A DNA stretch of 64,000 bases, taken from contig NZ_LAIJ01000012.1 of NCBI RefSeq assembly GCF_001449115.1, positions 124,001-188,000 on the forward strand. Reading direction: 5' to 3'. The notes under the pieces were generated by a model. The model ran no database searches. It saw nothing but the letters and a program-made list of their open reading frames with translations, and had not been told where the DNA came from. Positions 35,170 to 42,744 of this stretch are shown here, in pieces; position 1 is the first letter of the stretch; every line of letters begins with the position of its first letter. Source of the DNA: Occallatibacter gabretensis (GTDB taxonomy: Bacteria; Acidobacteriota; Terriglobia; Terriglobales; Acidobacteriaceae). The position numbers and the translations under genes are program-made.

Positions 35170-35210
35170 ATCGGCCTCTCCCAATCAAATCCCGTACGAG
35201 AGAGGCCGAT
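35170..35210 (-). terminator. Terminator of the gene at 35236
   Basis: ATCGGCCTCTC and GAGAGGCCGAT arms with a 19-base loop. On the minus strand the stem is followed by TTTTTT, which marks it as the end of the small reverse-strand gene next to it. Confidence 0.75.
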
Positions 35211-35235
35211 GCGATGAAACTATCAGCCGGCTGGT

Positions 35236-35487
35236 TTACCGGCGGTAAAAGCCACGACGCCCGCCACGATAGGGATTCCAGTAACCGGCCACCCAGGCAT
35301 AGCCCGGTCCAGGGCACGGAGGCGCATATGCCACCGGAGCCGCCACCGGCACGCCAATACCAATGCCCACACGAACCTGGGCCGCATTTGCCTTCGCCGT
35401 ACCCATTCCCAACGTCCCTGCGGCCAGAGCCGCGCCAAGCGCCCATTTGCCAAAGCTCTTCGTAACCTCTTTGCCAAAGATTTTCAT
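35236..35487 (-). CDS. Small secreted protein with YXWGXW-like C-terminus
   Basis: 83 residues from the ATG at 35487, which has GGAGGA about eight bases upstream. The N-terminus MKIFGKEVTKSFGKWALGAALAAGTLGMGTAKANA is a signal peptide of unusual length, and QVRVGIGIGVPVAAPVAY follows. The end GPGYAWVAGYWNPYRGGRRGFYRR resembles the YXWGXW repeat family found in exported proteins. The VGVGIGP/VGIGIGV start after cleavage is shared with the neighbouring gene at 34437. Function unknown. Confidence 0.72.
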   Translation of the reverse strand: MKIFGKEVTKSFGKWALGAALAAGTLGMGTAKANAAQVRVGIGIGVPVAAPVAYAPPCPGPGYAWVAGYWNPYRGGRRGFYRR

Positions 35488-35705
35488 GACCGCATCCTCC
35501 ACGGGAAAACCCGTCCGGCTTCCGCATCTCCTGGGCTTCTCTACTGCCGCCCGGCGCTGCCGGTTATGTCCACTCAAACAGCAGTTTAGAAGGAAGGTTG
35601 CGCGCAACTTTCACAGCGGCTTTGTGTCTACGGATAGCATAAAATGTCCAGAAGTAGACTTGACATCGTCCACATTTAGACGATAATACGCAGTGAGGGC
35701 ACGCA

Positions 35706-36140
35706 ATGGCCACACATCCTTTAATCGCCGCGCCGGGCTATCAATTCGATACAATCCCCGACCTGAGCCGCATCGAAACCCGCGAACGATTGAGTCAGTC
35801 CGCCGTCGACGGTTTCTTTGCCATTACGGAGAAGTGGGATCTTAAGGTGGAGCAGGCCAGGGCTCTTCTCGGAGGCATTCCGCGCTCCACCCTGCACAAG
35901 TACAAGACCGCCGCGGGCACGCGCAGCCAGGATGAGCTGATGCGCATCTCCTACCTCGTCGGCATCTACAAGGCGCTACATATCCTCTTCAGCGACGACC
36001 TGGCAGATGAATGGATGAAGCGGCCCAATGACAATCCTCTCTTTGGCGGCGTCACTCCGCTGGAATATGCAGTAAAAACAGGCATTCCCGGTCTGCAGCA
36101 GATTCGCAGCCTTCTCGACGCCGCGCGCGGAGGCCGGTAG
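35706..36140 (+). CDS. Xre/MbcA/ParS-type antitoxin of a RES/Xre module
   Basis: 144 residues. A helix-turn-helix-like segment (ARALLGGIPRSTLHKYKTA, about residues 52-70) precedes a C-terminal toxin-binding domain with RISYLVGIYKALHILF, PNDNPLFGGVTPLEYAV and a final GLQQIRSLLDAARGG, the pattern of MbcA/ParS (DUF2384) antitoxins. Such proteins neutralise RES-domain toxins and repress their own promoter. The toxin GTG directly follows this stop codon, with GGAGG seven bases before it, so the two are translationally coupled. The pair sits between murG and murC. Confidence 0.88.
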   Translation: MATHPLIAAPGYQFDTIPDLSRIETRERLSQSAVDGFFAITEKWDLKVEQARALLGGIPRSTLHKYKTAAGTRSQDELMRISYLVGIYKALHILFSDDLADEWMKRPNDNPLFGGVTPLEYAVKTGIPGLQQIRSLLDAARGGR

Positions 36141-36869
36141 GTGGCCTACGCCGCTATATTCGAGCAGCAAGCCACGCACCGGCTCATTCCCGCAAAATAC
36201 AGCGAGACCGGCAGCGTGCTGGAAGCGCTTCCGCTTCCCAAGGACGTTCTCTCTGACCTGAGCGAGCTCGATGCCGCCACCAACGAGCGCACACAGGCCG
36301 AACGGGCAGGGAATCCCGCAATCGGCCCCGGCGAACTCCTCTTCGGCGTGCCTCAGGCGCAAATCGTCAACGCCGCTTTTTGTCACCCAGGCCCATACGG
36401 CAGCCGCTTCAACACTTCGCAACGCGGCGCATGGTATGCAGGCGTCGAGCTCGAAACCTCCTGCGCTGAGGTTGCCTTTCACCGCCGCCGATTGCTCGAA
36501 GAGACGCGCTTCTCCGGCGAGCAGGTATACGACTATCAGGATTTTCTAGCCGATTTCTCCGGCGAATTCCACCAACTCAATGAAGCAGAACAGAATATCT
36601 GCCTAGAGCCCTCGCCGGTTCCGCAGTGCTACGCCCCAGGCCAGGCGCTGGCAGAGATGCTTCTCCATCAGGGCGCGCAGGGTATCGTGTACGCCAGTGT
36701 CAGAAATCGCGGCGGCACATGCATCGCATGCTTCCGTCCAGCACTCATCTTTCATCCGCGTCGAGGAAAGCGTTACAGAATTGCAGTTGCTGCGCATAAG
36801 ACCGGTTTCCGCATTGAGAAACCAGCAAAAGCCGGCTTCCGTATAGAGAAGTCTGTAGCAGGGAAGTAA
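36141..36869 (+). CDS. RES-domain toxin (NAD-degrading type)
   Basis: 242 residues, GTG start. The RES-domain core is visible: Arg14 in THRL, Arg89 in SRFN, Tyr99 in AWYAG, Glu110 in CAEV and Ser186 in YASVR, following the Arg-Tyr-Glu-Ser pattern of the family. Characterised RES toxins (MbcT, ParT types) destroy or use NAD, or ADP-ribosylate a metabolic enzyme, and arrest growth. An N-terminal region of about 80 residues precedes the core. The C-terminus carries a short duplication (GFRIEK twice, residues 222-237), which is unusual. It ends 33 bases before murC on the same strand. Confidence 0.88.
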   Translation: MAYAAIFEQQATHRLIPAKYSETGSVLEALPLPKDVLSDLSELDAATNERTQAERAGNPAIGPGELLFGVPQAQIVNAAFCHPGPYGSRFNTSQRGAWYAGVELETSCAEVAFHRRRLLEETRFSGEQVYDYQDFLADFSGEFHQLNEAEQNICLEPSPVPQCYAPGQALAEMLLHQGAQGIVYASVRNRGGTCIACFRPALIFHPRRGKRYRIAVAAHKTGFRIEKPAKAGFRIEKSVAGK

Positions 36870-36887
36870 CAGCACAGCCCGTCCTGC

Positions 36888-36893
36888 TACGCT
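36888..36893 (+). promoter_or_regulatory. Possible leaderless promoter of murC
   Basis: TACGCT with 9 bases to the murC ATG at 36903 and no Shine-Dalgarno sequence between. It could free murC from the toxin-antitoxin promoter. Confidence 0.4.
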
Positions 36894-36902
36894 GTTCTTT
36901 CT

Positions 36903-38270
36903 ATGTTCGCTATATCGCAGCACGCGCACTTCATCGGCATCGGTGGCATCGGCATGAGCGGCATCGCCGAGATCCTTCTCACGCAGCGTTTCAAAGTCTC
37001 CGGCTCAGATCTCCGCCGCTCCGCCGTAACAGATCGTCTCGCCGGCCTCGGCGCAACCATCTATGAAGGCCACAACGCGGCCAACATCGCCGGAGCCACA
37101 GTCGTTGTCACCAGTTCCGCCGTCAGCCCATCCAATCCAGAAGTCCTTGAAGCCCGTGCCCGCAAAATCCCAGTCATTCAGCGCGCTGAGATGCTCGCCG
37201 AGCTCATGCGCCTCAAGTTCGGCATCGCCATCGCCGGCATGCACGGCAAAACCACGACGACTTCGATGGTGTCCAGCGTGCTTACCGCTGGCGGACTCGA
37301 TCCCACCATCGTTGTCGGCGGGCGGGTCGATGCGCTCGGTTCCAATGCCCGTCTCGGAGCCACGCAGTACATGGTCGTGGAGGCCGATGAGAGCGATCGT
37401 TCCTTCCTCAAGCTCTCGCCCATTCTCGCCGTCATCACCAATCTCGATCGCGAGCACATGGACACCTACGCCGACATGGAGGATGTCGAGCGCGCCTTCC
37501 TCGCCTTCATGGACAAAGTTCCGTTTTACGGCGCAGTGACGGCGTGTGCAGACAATCCACTGCTAGCATCCATCCTGCATTTGGCGCAACGTCGCATACT
37601 CACCTATGGCATGAGCGACGGAGCGGATTATCGTCTTGAGCTGCTTCCCGGTGATGGCAACAGCCTCTCGCGCTTCCAGGTAACCGCAAAGGGAATTCTG
37701 ATGGGCCCCTTTGAGCTGCATGTGCCCGGACGGCACAACGTTCTCAACGCAGCGGCCGCAGTCTCTGTCGGTCATCAGTTGGATATTCCGGCAGGCAAAA
37801 TTGCCGAAGGGTTGAGAAACTTTCGCGGCGTCGACCGCCGCTTTCAAAAACGCGGCGAAGCCCGCGGCGTCACCGTGGTGGACGACTACGGCCACCACCC
37901 CACCGAGATTCGCGCCACACTCGAAGCCGCGCGCCAATGCGGCTTCAAGCGAATTCACGTCGTCTTTCAGCCGCACCGCTACACGCGCACCCGCGACCTG
38001 ATGGACGAGTTCGCAGAGGCATTTACTGACGCAGATTCCGTCTTCGTGCTGCCCATCTACGCAGCCAGTGAGGAGCCGATTCACGGCGTAACAGCGGAGC
38101 GGCTCGCCCATCGAATCACAAAGCCAAAAGCAAAATTCGTAGCCGATTTTCCGGAAGCATTAGCAGCCGCAACAAAAGCCGCATCCGAAGGCGACCTCAT
38201 CCTCACCCTCGGCGCAGGCAGCGTAAGCCAGCTCGCCCCGCAGATCGTCGCAGCGCTGCAGGAGCGCTGA
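36903..38270 (+). CDS. murC: UDP-MurNAc:L-alanine ligase MurC
   Basis: 455 residues. Adds L-Ala to UDP-MurNAc, the first step of stem-peptide assembly. Motifs: HFIGIGGIGMSGIAEIL at the start, VTSSAVSPSNPE, the ATP loop AGMHGKTTTTSMV, EADESDRSFLKL, TNLDREHMDTY, and DDYGHHPTEIRATLEAAR with FQPHRYTRTRDL in the C-terminal domain. It is separated from murG by about 2.5 kb holding two secreted-protein genes and the RES/Xre module. murB, ddl and ftsQAZ do not follow. Confidence 0.96.
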   Translation: MFAISQHAHFIGIGGIGMSGIAEILLTQRFKVSGSDLRRSAVTDRLAGLGATIYEGHNAANIAGATVVVTSSAVSPSNPEVLEARARKIPVIQRAEMLAELMRLKFGIAIAGMHGKTTTTSMVSSVLTAGGLDPTIVVGGRVDALGSNARLGATQYMVVEADESDRSFLKLSPILAVITNLDREHMDTYADMEDVERAFLAFMDKVPFYGAVTACADNPLLASILHLAQRRILTYGMSDGADYRLELLPGDGNSLSRFQVTAKGILMGPFELHVPGRHNVLNAAAAVSVGHQLDIPAGKIAEGLRNFRGVDRRFQKRGEARGVTVVDDYGHHPTEIRATLEAARQCGFKRIHVVFQPHRYTRTRDLMDEFAEAFTDADSVFVLPIYAASEEPIHGVTAERLAHRITKPKAKFVADFPEALAAATKAASEGDLILTLGAGSVSQLAPQIVAALQER

Positions 38271-38310
38271 TGAATTGCGCCAGAGGGACTGTACCCCAAT
38301 GGGCGTTGTA

Positions 38311-38386
38311 TCAGGGCGCGACTTTAGTCGCGCCGAATCAGCCTCGAAAAGAACTGGGGCTTTAGCCCCCGCGTTCAAACTGACCC
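38311..38386. repeat. Twin hairpin repeat, copy 4
   Basis: GGCGCGACTTTAGTCGCGCC at 38315-38334 and GGGGCTTTAGCCCC at 38356-38369, followed by TCAAACTGACCC. Spacer and tail are nearly the same as in the copy at 48842. Confidence 0.85.
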
Positions 38387-38430
38387 ACTACTGAATCTTG
38401 CGGAAGGTAGGCGCGACCGGAGAGGAGCCT

Positions 38431-38436
38431 TATAAT
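38431..38436 (+). promoter_or_regulatory. Possible -10 box before the DUF5996 gene
   Basis: TATAAT about 35 bases before the ATG at 38472. The -35 region is weak. Confidence 0.35.
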
Positions 38437-38471
38437 TGCAGTCGGTTTGAACCGTCCGTGGGGACACTTAT

Positions 38472-39389
38472 ATGTCAGTTCTGAGCGCCGCCTTTCTCGA
38501 TCCCTGGCCAGCTTTTTCCTATCCGGATTTTGCTGCGACTCAGCAGTTGCTCCACATGGGCTTACAAGCCATCGGCAAGTTGAAGTTGCAAGAGCCGTTT
38601 CAATCTCAGTGGGCTGAGCTGCCATTGTGGCTTAATGCGCGAGGATTAACGACGGGGCCGATCTGGTATGCGGGCAATGCTTATGAGGTTAGGATGGACC
38701 TGATCTCGCACGAGGTGGCGTGCATGACCAGTTGGGGCGCCTCCGGGCAATTTAAATTAGGGCCCATGTCTGTCGCCACGCTGGTGGAGCAACTCTTTGA
38801 GCTGCTCAGTAAAGCGGACGTTAAGGTTTCCATCAACCTGAAGCCGCAGGAAGTTCCTGGTCCCATTCCGTTCGATCAGGATAAAGAGCAACGCCCGTAC
38901 GAGGCTGCGCTGGTCAACGACTGGTGGCGAATCCTCTTGAGCACGCAACGCGTCATGCAGATCTTCCAGGGACGATTCAAAGGCAAGACTCAACCGATCG
39001 GCCTCATGTGGGGAACAATGGATATTCGGGATGTGCGCTACAACGGCAAGCCTGCTTCACCGGGCGCCAAGGCCGACTACATTCGACGTAACGCGATGAC
39101 CGAGGAGATGGTTGAGGTGGGATGGTGGTCCGGTAGCGCCGCTTATCCCAAGCCGGCGTTTTATGCCTTCACCTATCCGCAGCCCGGGGGAATCGAAAAC
39201 GCAGGCATCAGTCCATCGCGTGCACGATGGGACACTTCCATGGGCGAGTTCATTTTGGATTATGAGGACCTGCGCAAATCGAAAAACCCTGACAGCGATC
39301 TTCTGGCGTTTTTCGAGTCCGCCTACAAAGCTGGCGCAGAGCACGCAGGCTGGGAGTCCAATCTCGTTGGGACCGGCAGGCCTGAGTAA
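38472..39389 (+). CDS. DUF5996 family protein
   Basis: 305 residues, cytoplasmic. It carries the family's WAELPLWLNARGLTTGPIWY opening after a short N-terminal segment, a central YEAALVNDWWRILLSTQRVMQIF, and the later GPI-like WGTMDIRDVRY plus a C-terminal FILDYEDLRKSKNPDSDLLAFFESAY. I know of no function for DUF5996. The first 30 residues look unrelated to the rest, so a downstream start is conceivable, though no internal methionine has a better ribosome site. Monocistronic. Confidence 0.75.
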   Translation: MSVLSAAFLDPWPAFSYPDFAATQQLLHMGLQAIGKLKLQEPFQSQWAELPLWLNARGLTTGPIWYAGNAYEVRMDLISHEVACMTSWGASGQFKLGPMSVATLVEQLFELLSKADVKVSINLKPQEVPGPIPFDQDKEQRPYEAALVNDWWRILLSTQRVMQIFQGRFKGKTQPIGLMWGTMDIRDVRYNGKPASPGAKADYIRRNAMTEEMVEVGWWSGSAAYPKPAFYAFTYPQPGGIENAGISPSRARWDTSMGEFILDYEDLRKSKNPDSDLLAFFESAYKAGAEHAGWESNLVGTGRPE

Positions 39390-39392
39390 CAA

Positions 39393-40541
39393 TTATGTCG
39401 CTCTATTGACCGAGTGACGAGTGGCTCCAGGGCGCCCATACTGCACCAGCACAATCGCCAATATCAGTAAAATCGCCGGCAGCACCAGCAGGCTACCCTC
39501 CGGTCCATCCGTTCCGCCGGACCACAGCACAGGACCGGAGGGCGTGCTCGTCAGAAAGTGACCTTTGGCAACTTGGCCACTGTCAGCCGTTCCATAGAAG
39601 AAAGTCTCCGCCCAGTCCCACGCCGCATGGCACCCAATCGCCCACCACGCCGAGCCCGTCACGTATATGCTCACACAGAAGACAAAACCAATCGCAGCCG
39701 CGGCAAAGATACCGATCCAGTTCTCGCCGTTGTTGCCGGTGTGGATAAAACCAAAGAACGTGGAAGTCGCCCACGCCGCATACCAGAACGAGCCATGCTG
39801 CGCTTTCCGCAGATACAAGCCAAGACAAGGCAAAAGACCTGCCGCGGCAAAGAACCAAACTCCCCATGCGCTCTCGTTCTTGTACTGCGGCGCAAGAATG
39901 CCGCATAAAACGGCAACCACACCCAGCGCCCACCAGAAATTAATCCCGCGAGTCAGGGTGAATTGCAGATAACACCGGCAGAAGCCTTCTTCCGTGAAAC
40001 CGACACAGAGAAGGCCCGCCGCCCAGAGAGCGGCATACAGAAATATCTGAGCGTCAGTCAGCGCGACTGGACCAAAGTGCAGCCATCCGCCCAGATACAG
40101 CCCGCCCGCAAGCGCTGAGAGCGCAGCAAAGCCGGCCACGAGGCCGCTGGCAAAGCGCGCAACGGACCCCGTACCCCTCAGGTTGTAGTCAAGAATGCGG
40201 CGGCGTTCCATCAGAGCAATAAGGAAGCCGGCGCAGATAAGGGCAAGCAGAAGAGAGCCTTCGCCGATGATTGTGCCAATCGGCGTCATTCCGGCGCCCG
40301 TGCTCGGTTTATGGTGCAGCAGGAAGGTGACTACCCATACGAGCCCGGCGATCACCAGCAGCGCTAGGAAGAAGAGCGCAAAGAAAATGGCCACGGACCA
40401 TCCGGCGCGCAGCCCCTGTGGCCCCACAAAGATGCGGTGCAGGGTGCTCGGCGGCGCAGGCGTCAAATCCGGTCCTGGCTGCGTCAATCCCGCATCGGCA
40501 GTCACCGGCTGATTCTCAAATGGCTGAATTTCGGAATCCAT
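39393..40541 (-). CDS. CPBP family intramembrane glutamic protease
   Basis: 382 residues with about eight to ten membrane helices after a Pro-rich cytoplasmic N-terminus. The three CPBP (Abi) motifs are present: EEGFCR (the EExxxR glutamate pair), FIHTGNN (FxxxH variant) and the late histidine in IGCHAAWDW. The family includes CAAX prenyl proteases and bacteriocin self-immunity proteins; no partner gene hints at a substrate here. The gene converges on the DUF5996 gene with a gap of only three bases and no obvious terminator. Confidence 0.85.
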   Translation of the reverse strand: MDSEIQPFENQPVTADAGLTQPGPDLTPAPPSTLHRIFVGPQGLRAGWSVAIFFALFFLALLVIAGLVWVVTFLLHHKPSTGAGMTPIGTIIGEGSLLLALICAGFLIALMERRRILDYNLRGTGSVARFASGLVAGFAALSALAGGLYLGGWLHFGPVALTDAQIFLYAALWAAGLLCVGFTEEGFCRCYLQFTLTRGINFWWALGVVAVLCGILAPQYKNESAWGVWFFAAAGLLPCLGLYLRKAQHGSFWYAAWATSTFFGFIHTGNNGENWIGIFAAAAIGFVFCVSIYVTGSAWWAIGCHAAWDWAETFFYGTADSGQVAKGHFLTSTPSGPVLWSGGTDGPEGSLLVLPAILLILAIVLVQYGRPGATRHSVNRAT

Positions 40542-40559
40542 GATTGCTCCCTTGTACTG

Positions 40560-40835
40560 TTACGACCGGTTCTGTGCGCCACGCAGAATAGTCGCGATGC
40601 AAATCGAGTCTTTGGCAATTTCGTATACGACAATATACGGTGTTCCGGGAACAACTAATTCTCGTATTCTTGGATGCCTCCCGGCTCGTGCGGAGTACGG
40701 CATTCTTGACGCGCGTTCGATCGTGACCCCGATCCGCTCCATCACTCGATGTGCCGCTTCTTCATTGTCGGAGGCAATGTATTGGAAGATATGATTCAGC
40801 TCATTTACCGCTGGAAGTGACCAACGAGTTTTCAC
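40560..40835 (-). CDS. ParE/RelE-family toxin
   Basis: 91 residues. Typical ParE layout: WSLPAVNELNHIFQYIASDNEEAAHRVMERI, then RELVVPGTPYIVVYEI and ending ICIATILRGAQNR. ParE toxins poison DNA gyrase and RelE relatives cut mRNA; the sequence fits the ParE side better, but I cannot exclude the other. The start overlaps the antitoxin stop by four bases (ATGA), which marks an operon with translational coupling. Confidence 0.9.
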   Translation of the reverse strand: MKTRWSLPAVNELNHIFQYIASDNEEAAHRVMERIGVTIERASRMPYSARAGRHPRIRELVVPGTPYIVVYEIAKDSICIATILRGAQNRS

Positions 40836-41104
40836 GCTGTTTTGCGGTGCCTCTCTTCAGGATGGCGTGTTCCCCAGGACTTCGCCATCTTCATGACATC
40901 CTCGTGATCAATTAACTCGCCACGGTCGATTGCTTGCAATCCCGCTTCGATCTTTGCCACGCAATCTCTTTGATATTGGAGATAGTTGTCCACCGCCTCA
41001 TTCAACACATAACTGCGGTCGCGGTCCATGGACTTCGCCAGGGCGTCGAGTTCATCCACTTTTTCTGCAGGAATGCGAAAGCTGATTGTCCGGTGGGTAG
41101 TCAT
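40832..41104 (-). CDS. CopG/RHH-type antitoxin
   Basis: 90 residues. An N-terminal ribbon-helix-helix (RTISFRIPAEKVDELDALAKSMDRDRSYVLNEAVDNYL) is followed by a toxin-binding tail. It neutralises the downstream ParE-like toxin and should bind the palindromic operator just upstream. Confidence 0.88.
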   Translation of the reverse strand: MTTHRTISFRIPAEKVDELDALAKSMDRDRSYVLNEAVDNYLQYQRDCVAKIEAGLQAIDRGELIDHEDVMKMAKSWGTRHPEERHRKTA

Positions 41105-41129
41105 AATACGAAATATTATGACGTATTAT
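41102..41129. promoter_or_regulatory. Palindromic operator of the ParE/CopG operon
   Basis: Nested inverted repeats in an AT-rich block at the antitoxin start: ATAATACG (41103-41110) with CGTATTAT (41122-41129), and CATAAT (41102-41107) with ATTATG (41115-41120). The block covers the start codon region and is a natural site for ribbon-helix-helix autorepression. Confidence 0.6.
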
Positions 41130-41154
41130 CTTGTATTACAAGTGCATAAATCCG

Positions 41155-41835
41155 CTATTCCGAAGCCCGCTGAGAAGAAGCCTGAGCCGCCCGCTCCCGC
41201 TCCATCACCCGCCGGTTGAACTCCCGGATCACGCGCGCCACATACGCCCGCGTCTCGTGGTACGGCGGAATGCCGTGATAGCGATCCACCGCCGCTGGGC
41301 CTGCGTTGTAAGCAGCCAGCGCCAGCGCCAGGTCTTCGTGATAGCGCGTCAGCAGCTCGTCTAGATACGCCGCCCCGCCCCGCACATTCTGTTGCGGCTC
41401 AAAGCTGCTGGTCACGCCATGGTCGGCTGCAGTCTTCGGCATGAGCTGCATCAGCCCCTGCGCACCGGCATGGCTTTTGGCGAGTGGGTTACCGCCGCTC
41501 TCGGCCCTCACCACACTGGCCAAAAGCTCCACATCCAGGTTGTGCGCATGGCCCGCTGAAGAGAGCAGTGGAAGAAGCCCCGACGGCTTGGTTTCAGATG
41601 CCGCAGGCTGCGGCACAGCCACCGGGTCGGGAACCGCCTCGAACGCCGCAACCTCCGCCGGAGCAAACTCGATGTAGTTGCTCTCATCCGCAGTCGTGTA
41701 GAGTCTCATGCGCCCATCCACTACCGCATGATGGTGGCAATCGAGCGCAAATCCATTGGCCAGCGTGGCACGTTCCGCGGCATGCGCTCCGGCAGCCAGC
41801 CCCGCAAGCACAATCGCCAGCATCCGCGCTTTCAT
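41155..41835 (-). CDS. Lytic transglycosylase (SLT domain)
   Basis: 226 residues with signal peptide MKARMLAIVLAGLAAGAHA. A DUF4124-like N-terminal part (HHHAVVDGRMRLYTT) precedes the SLT domain, with the catalytic glutamate in VVRAESGGNPLAKSHAGAQG and MQLMPKTAADHG, then AYNAGPAAVDRYHGIPPYHETRAYV. It cleaves the glycan chain of peptidoglycan in the periplasm with 1,6-anhydro product formation. It overlaps the end of the HAD hydrolase gene by four bases, so the two are co-transcribed. Confidence 0.9.
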   Translation of the reverse strand: MKARMLAIVLAGLAAGAHAAERATLANGFALDCHHHAVVDGRMRLYTTADESNYIEFAPAEVAAFEAVPDPVAVPQPAASETKPSGLLPLLSSAGHAHNLDVELLASVVRAESGGNPLAKSHAGAQGLMQLMPKTAADHGVTSSFEPQQNVRGGAAYLDELLTRYHEDLALALAAYNAGPAAVDRYHGIPPYHETRAYVARVIREFNRRVMERERAAQASSQRASE

Positions 41836-42725
41836 CGAGCCTCCTGCATCTGCTGCGCTGCCTGCCGTTCCAGCTCGCGCTCCAGAATCACCGCCACGCC
41901 GTCCTCATCATTTGGGGGAGCCTGCTTCCATCCGCGCAACTTGGCCATGGTGCGCAGCTCGGCAGAGGCATTTCCCATTACCACGCTCTGTCCGGCCCAC
42001 TCCAGCATCTCCACATCGTTCCAGTTGTCGCCAATGGCCATCGTTTCCAGACGCCCCACGCCCAGCCGCGTCGCAAGCTGCTCCAGCGCCCAGCCCTTCG
42101 AGACTCCCAGCGGCAAAAGGTCCAGAATCGACAGATTCCGCGCCGGGTACTCTGTCCTTGCACATTCGCAGCTTGCAAACAGTGGGCTCTGCCGCAACGC
42201 GATTTCTGCCCGCTTCATCTCATCCACCGTGCCGCATACCATTCCCTGGATCGGATCATCGCCATCGCCAAACGCATCTTCAAGCGGTCGCACCTCGCGT
42301 ATCGATGCGCGGTTCGCATCCACCCACAGTGCAATGCGGTCATGTGCCTGCTGAATATTCTCGAGCACCAGCTCTCCCGGTCCATTCTGATCGAAGGTAA
42401 ACACCACTGCGCCAAAGGGCCGCAGCAACCCGCACAGCTCACGCGCCACAGCAGCATCCAGATGGCAGCGGTCCATCGGCTCGCCCGCAAGCGTACGGGT
42501 AACTGCACCATTGGACGTAATCAGCGGCATATCCGCTCGCAGATCGAGGTTGCCCAGCAGCGGCGCGACATACGCCTGTCGCCTGCCTGTCGCAATCGCC
42601 ACGGTAATTCCGGCCTTCTGCGCGGCTCGAAGCGCCCGCGCCGTCCGCCCGCTCAATTGTTGGGCAGAAGTCGGCAGGAGTGTGCCGTCCACATCGATGG
42701 CCACCAGGCGCACAGGAGGATGCAT
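41832..42725 (-). CDS. Cof-type HAD-IIB phosphatase
   Basis: 297 residues from the ATG at 42725, where the HAD start MHPPVRLVAIDVDGTLLPT begins; an open extension to 42812 would run into the next gene. The motifs are DVDGT (nucleophile Asp), SNGAV, the Lys of motif III in PLGVSKGWALEQL, and motif IV GDNWNDVEMLEWAG. HAD-IIB enzymes dephosphorylate sugar phosphates, FMN or similar small molecules. GGAGGT sits only one base before the ATG, closer than normal, so expression may be weak or the start may be slightly downstream. Confidence 0.88.
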   Translation of the reverse strand: MHPPVRLVAIDVDGTLLPTSAQQLSGRTARALRAAQKAGITVAIATGRRQAYVAPLLGNLDLRADMPLITSNGAVTRTLAGEPMDRCHLDAAVARELCGLLRPFGAVVFTFDQNGPGELVLENIQQAHDRIALWVDANRASIREVRPLEDAFGDGDDPIQGMVCGTVDEMKRAEIALRQSPLFASCECARTEYPARNLSILDLLPLGVSKGWALEQLATRLGVGRLETMAIGDNWNDVEMLEWAGQSVVMGNASAELRTMAKLRGWKQAPPNDEDGVAVILERELERQAAQQMQEAR

Positions 42726-42744
42726 ACCTCCAGTTAAACATGCC

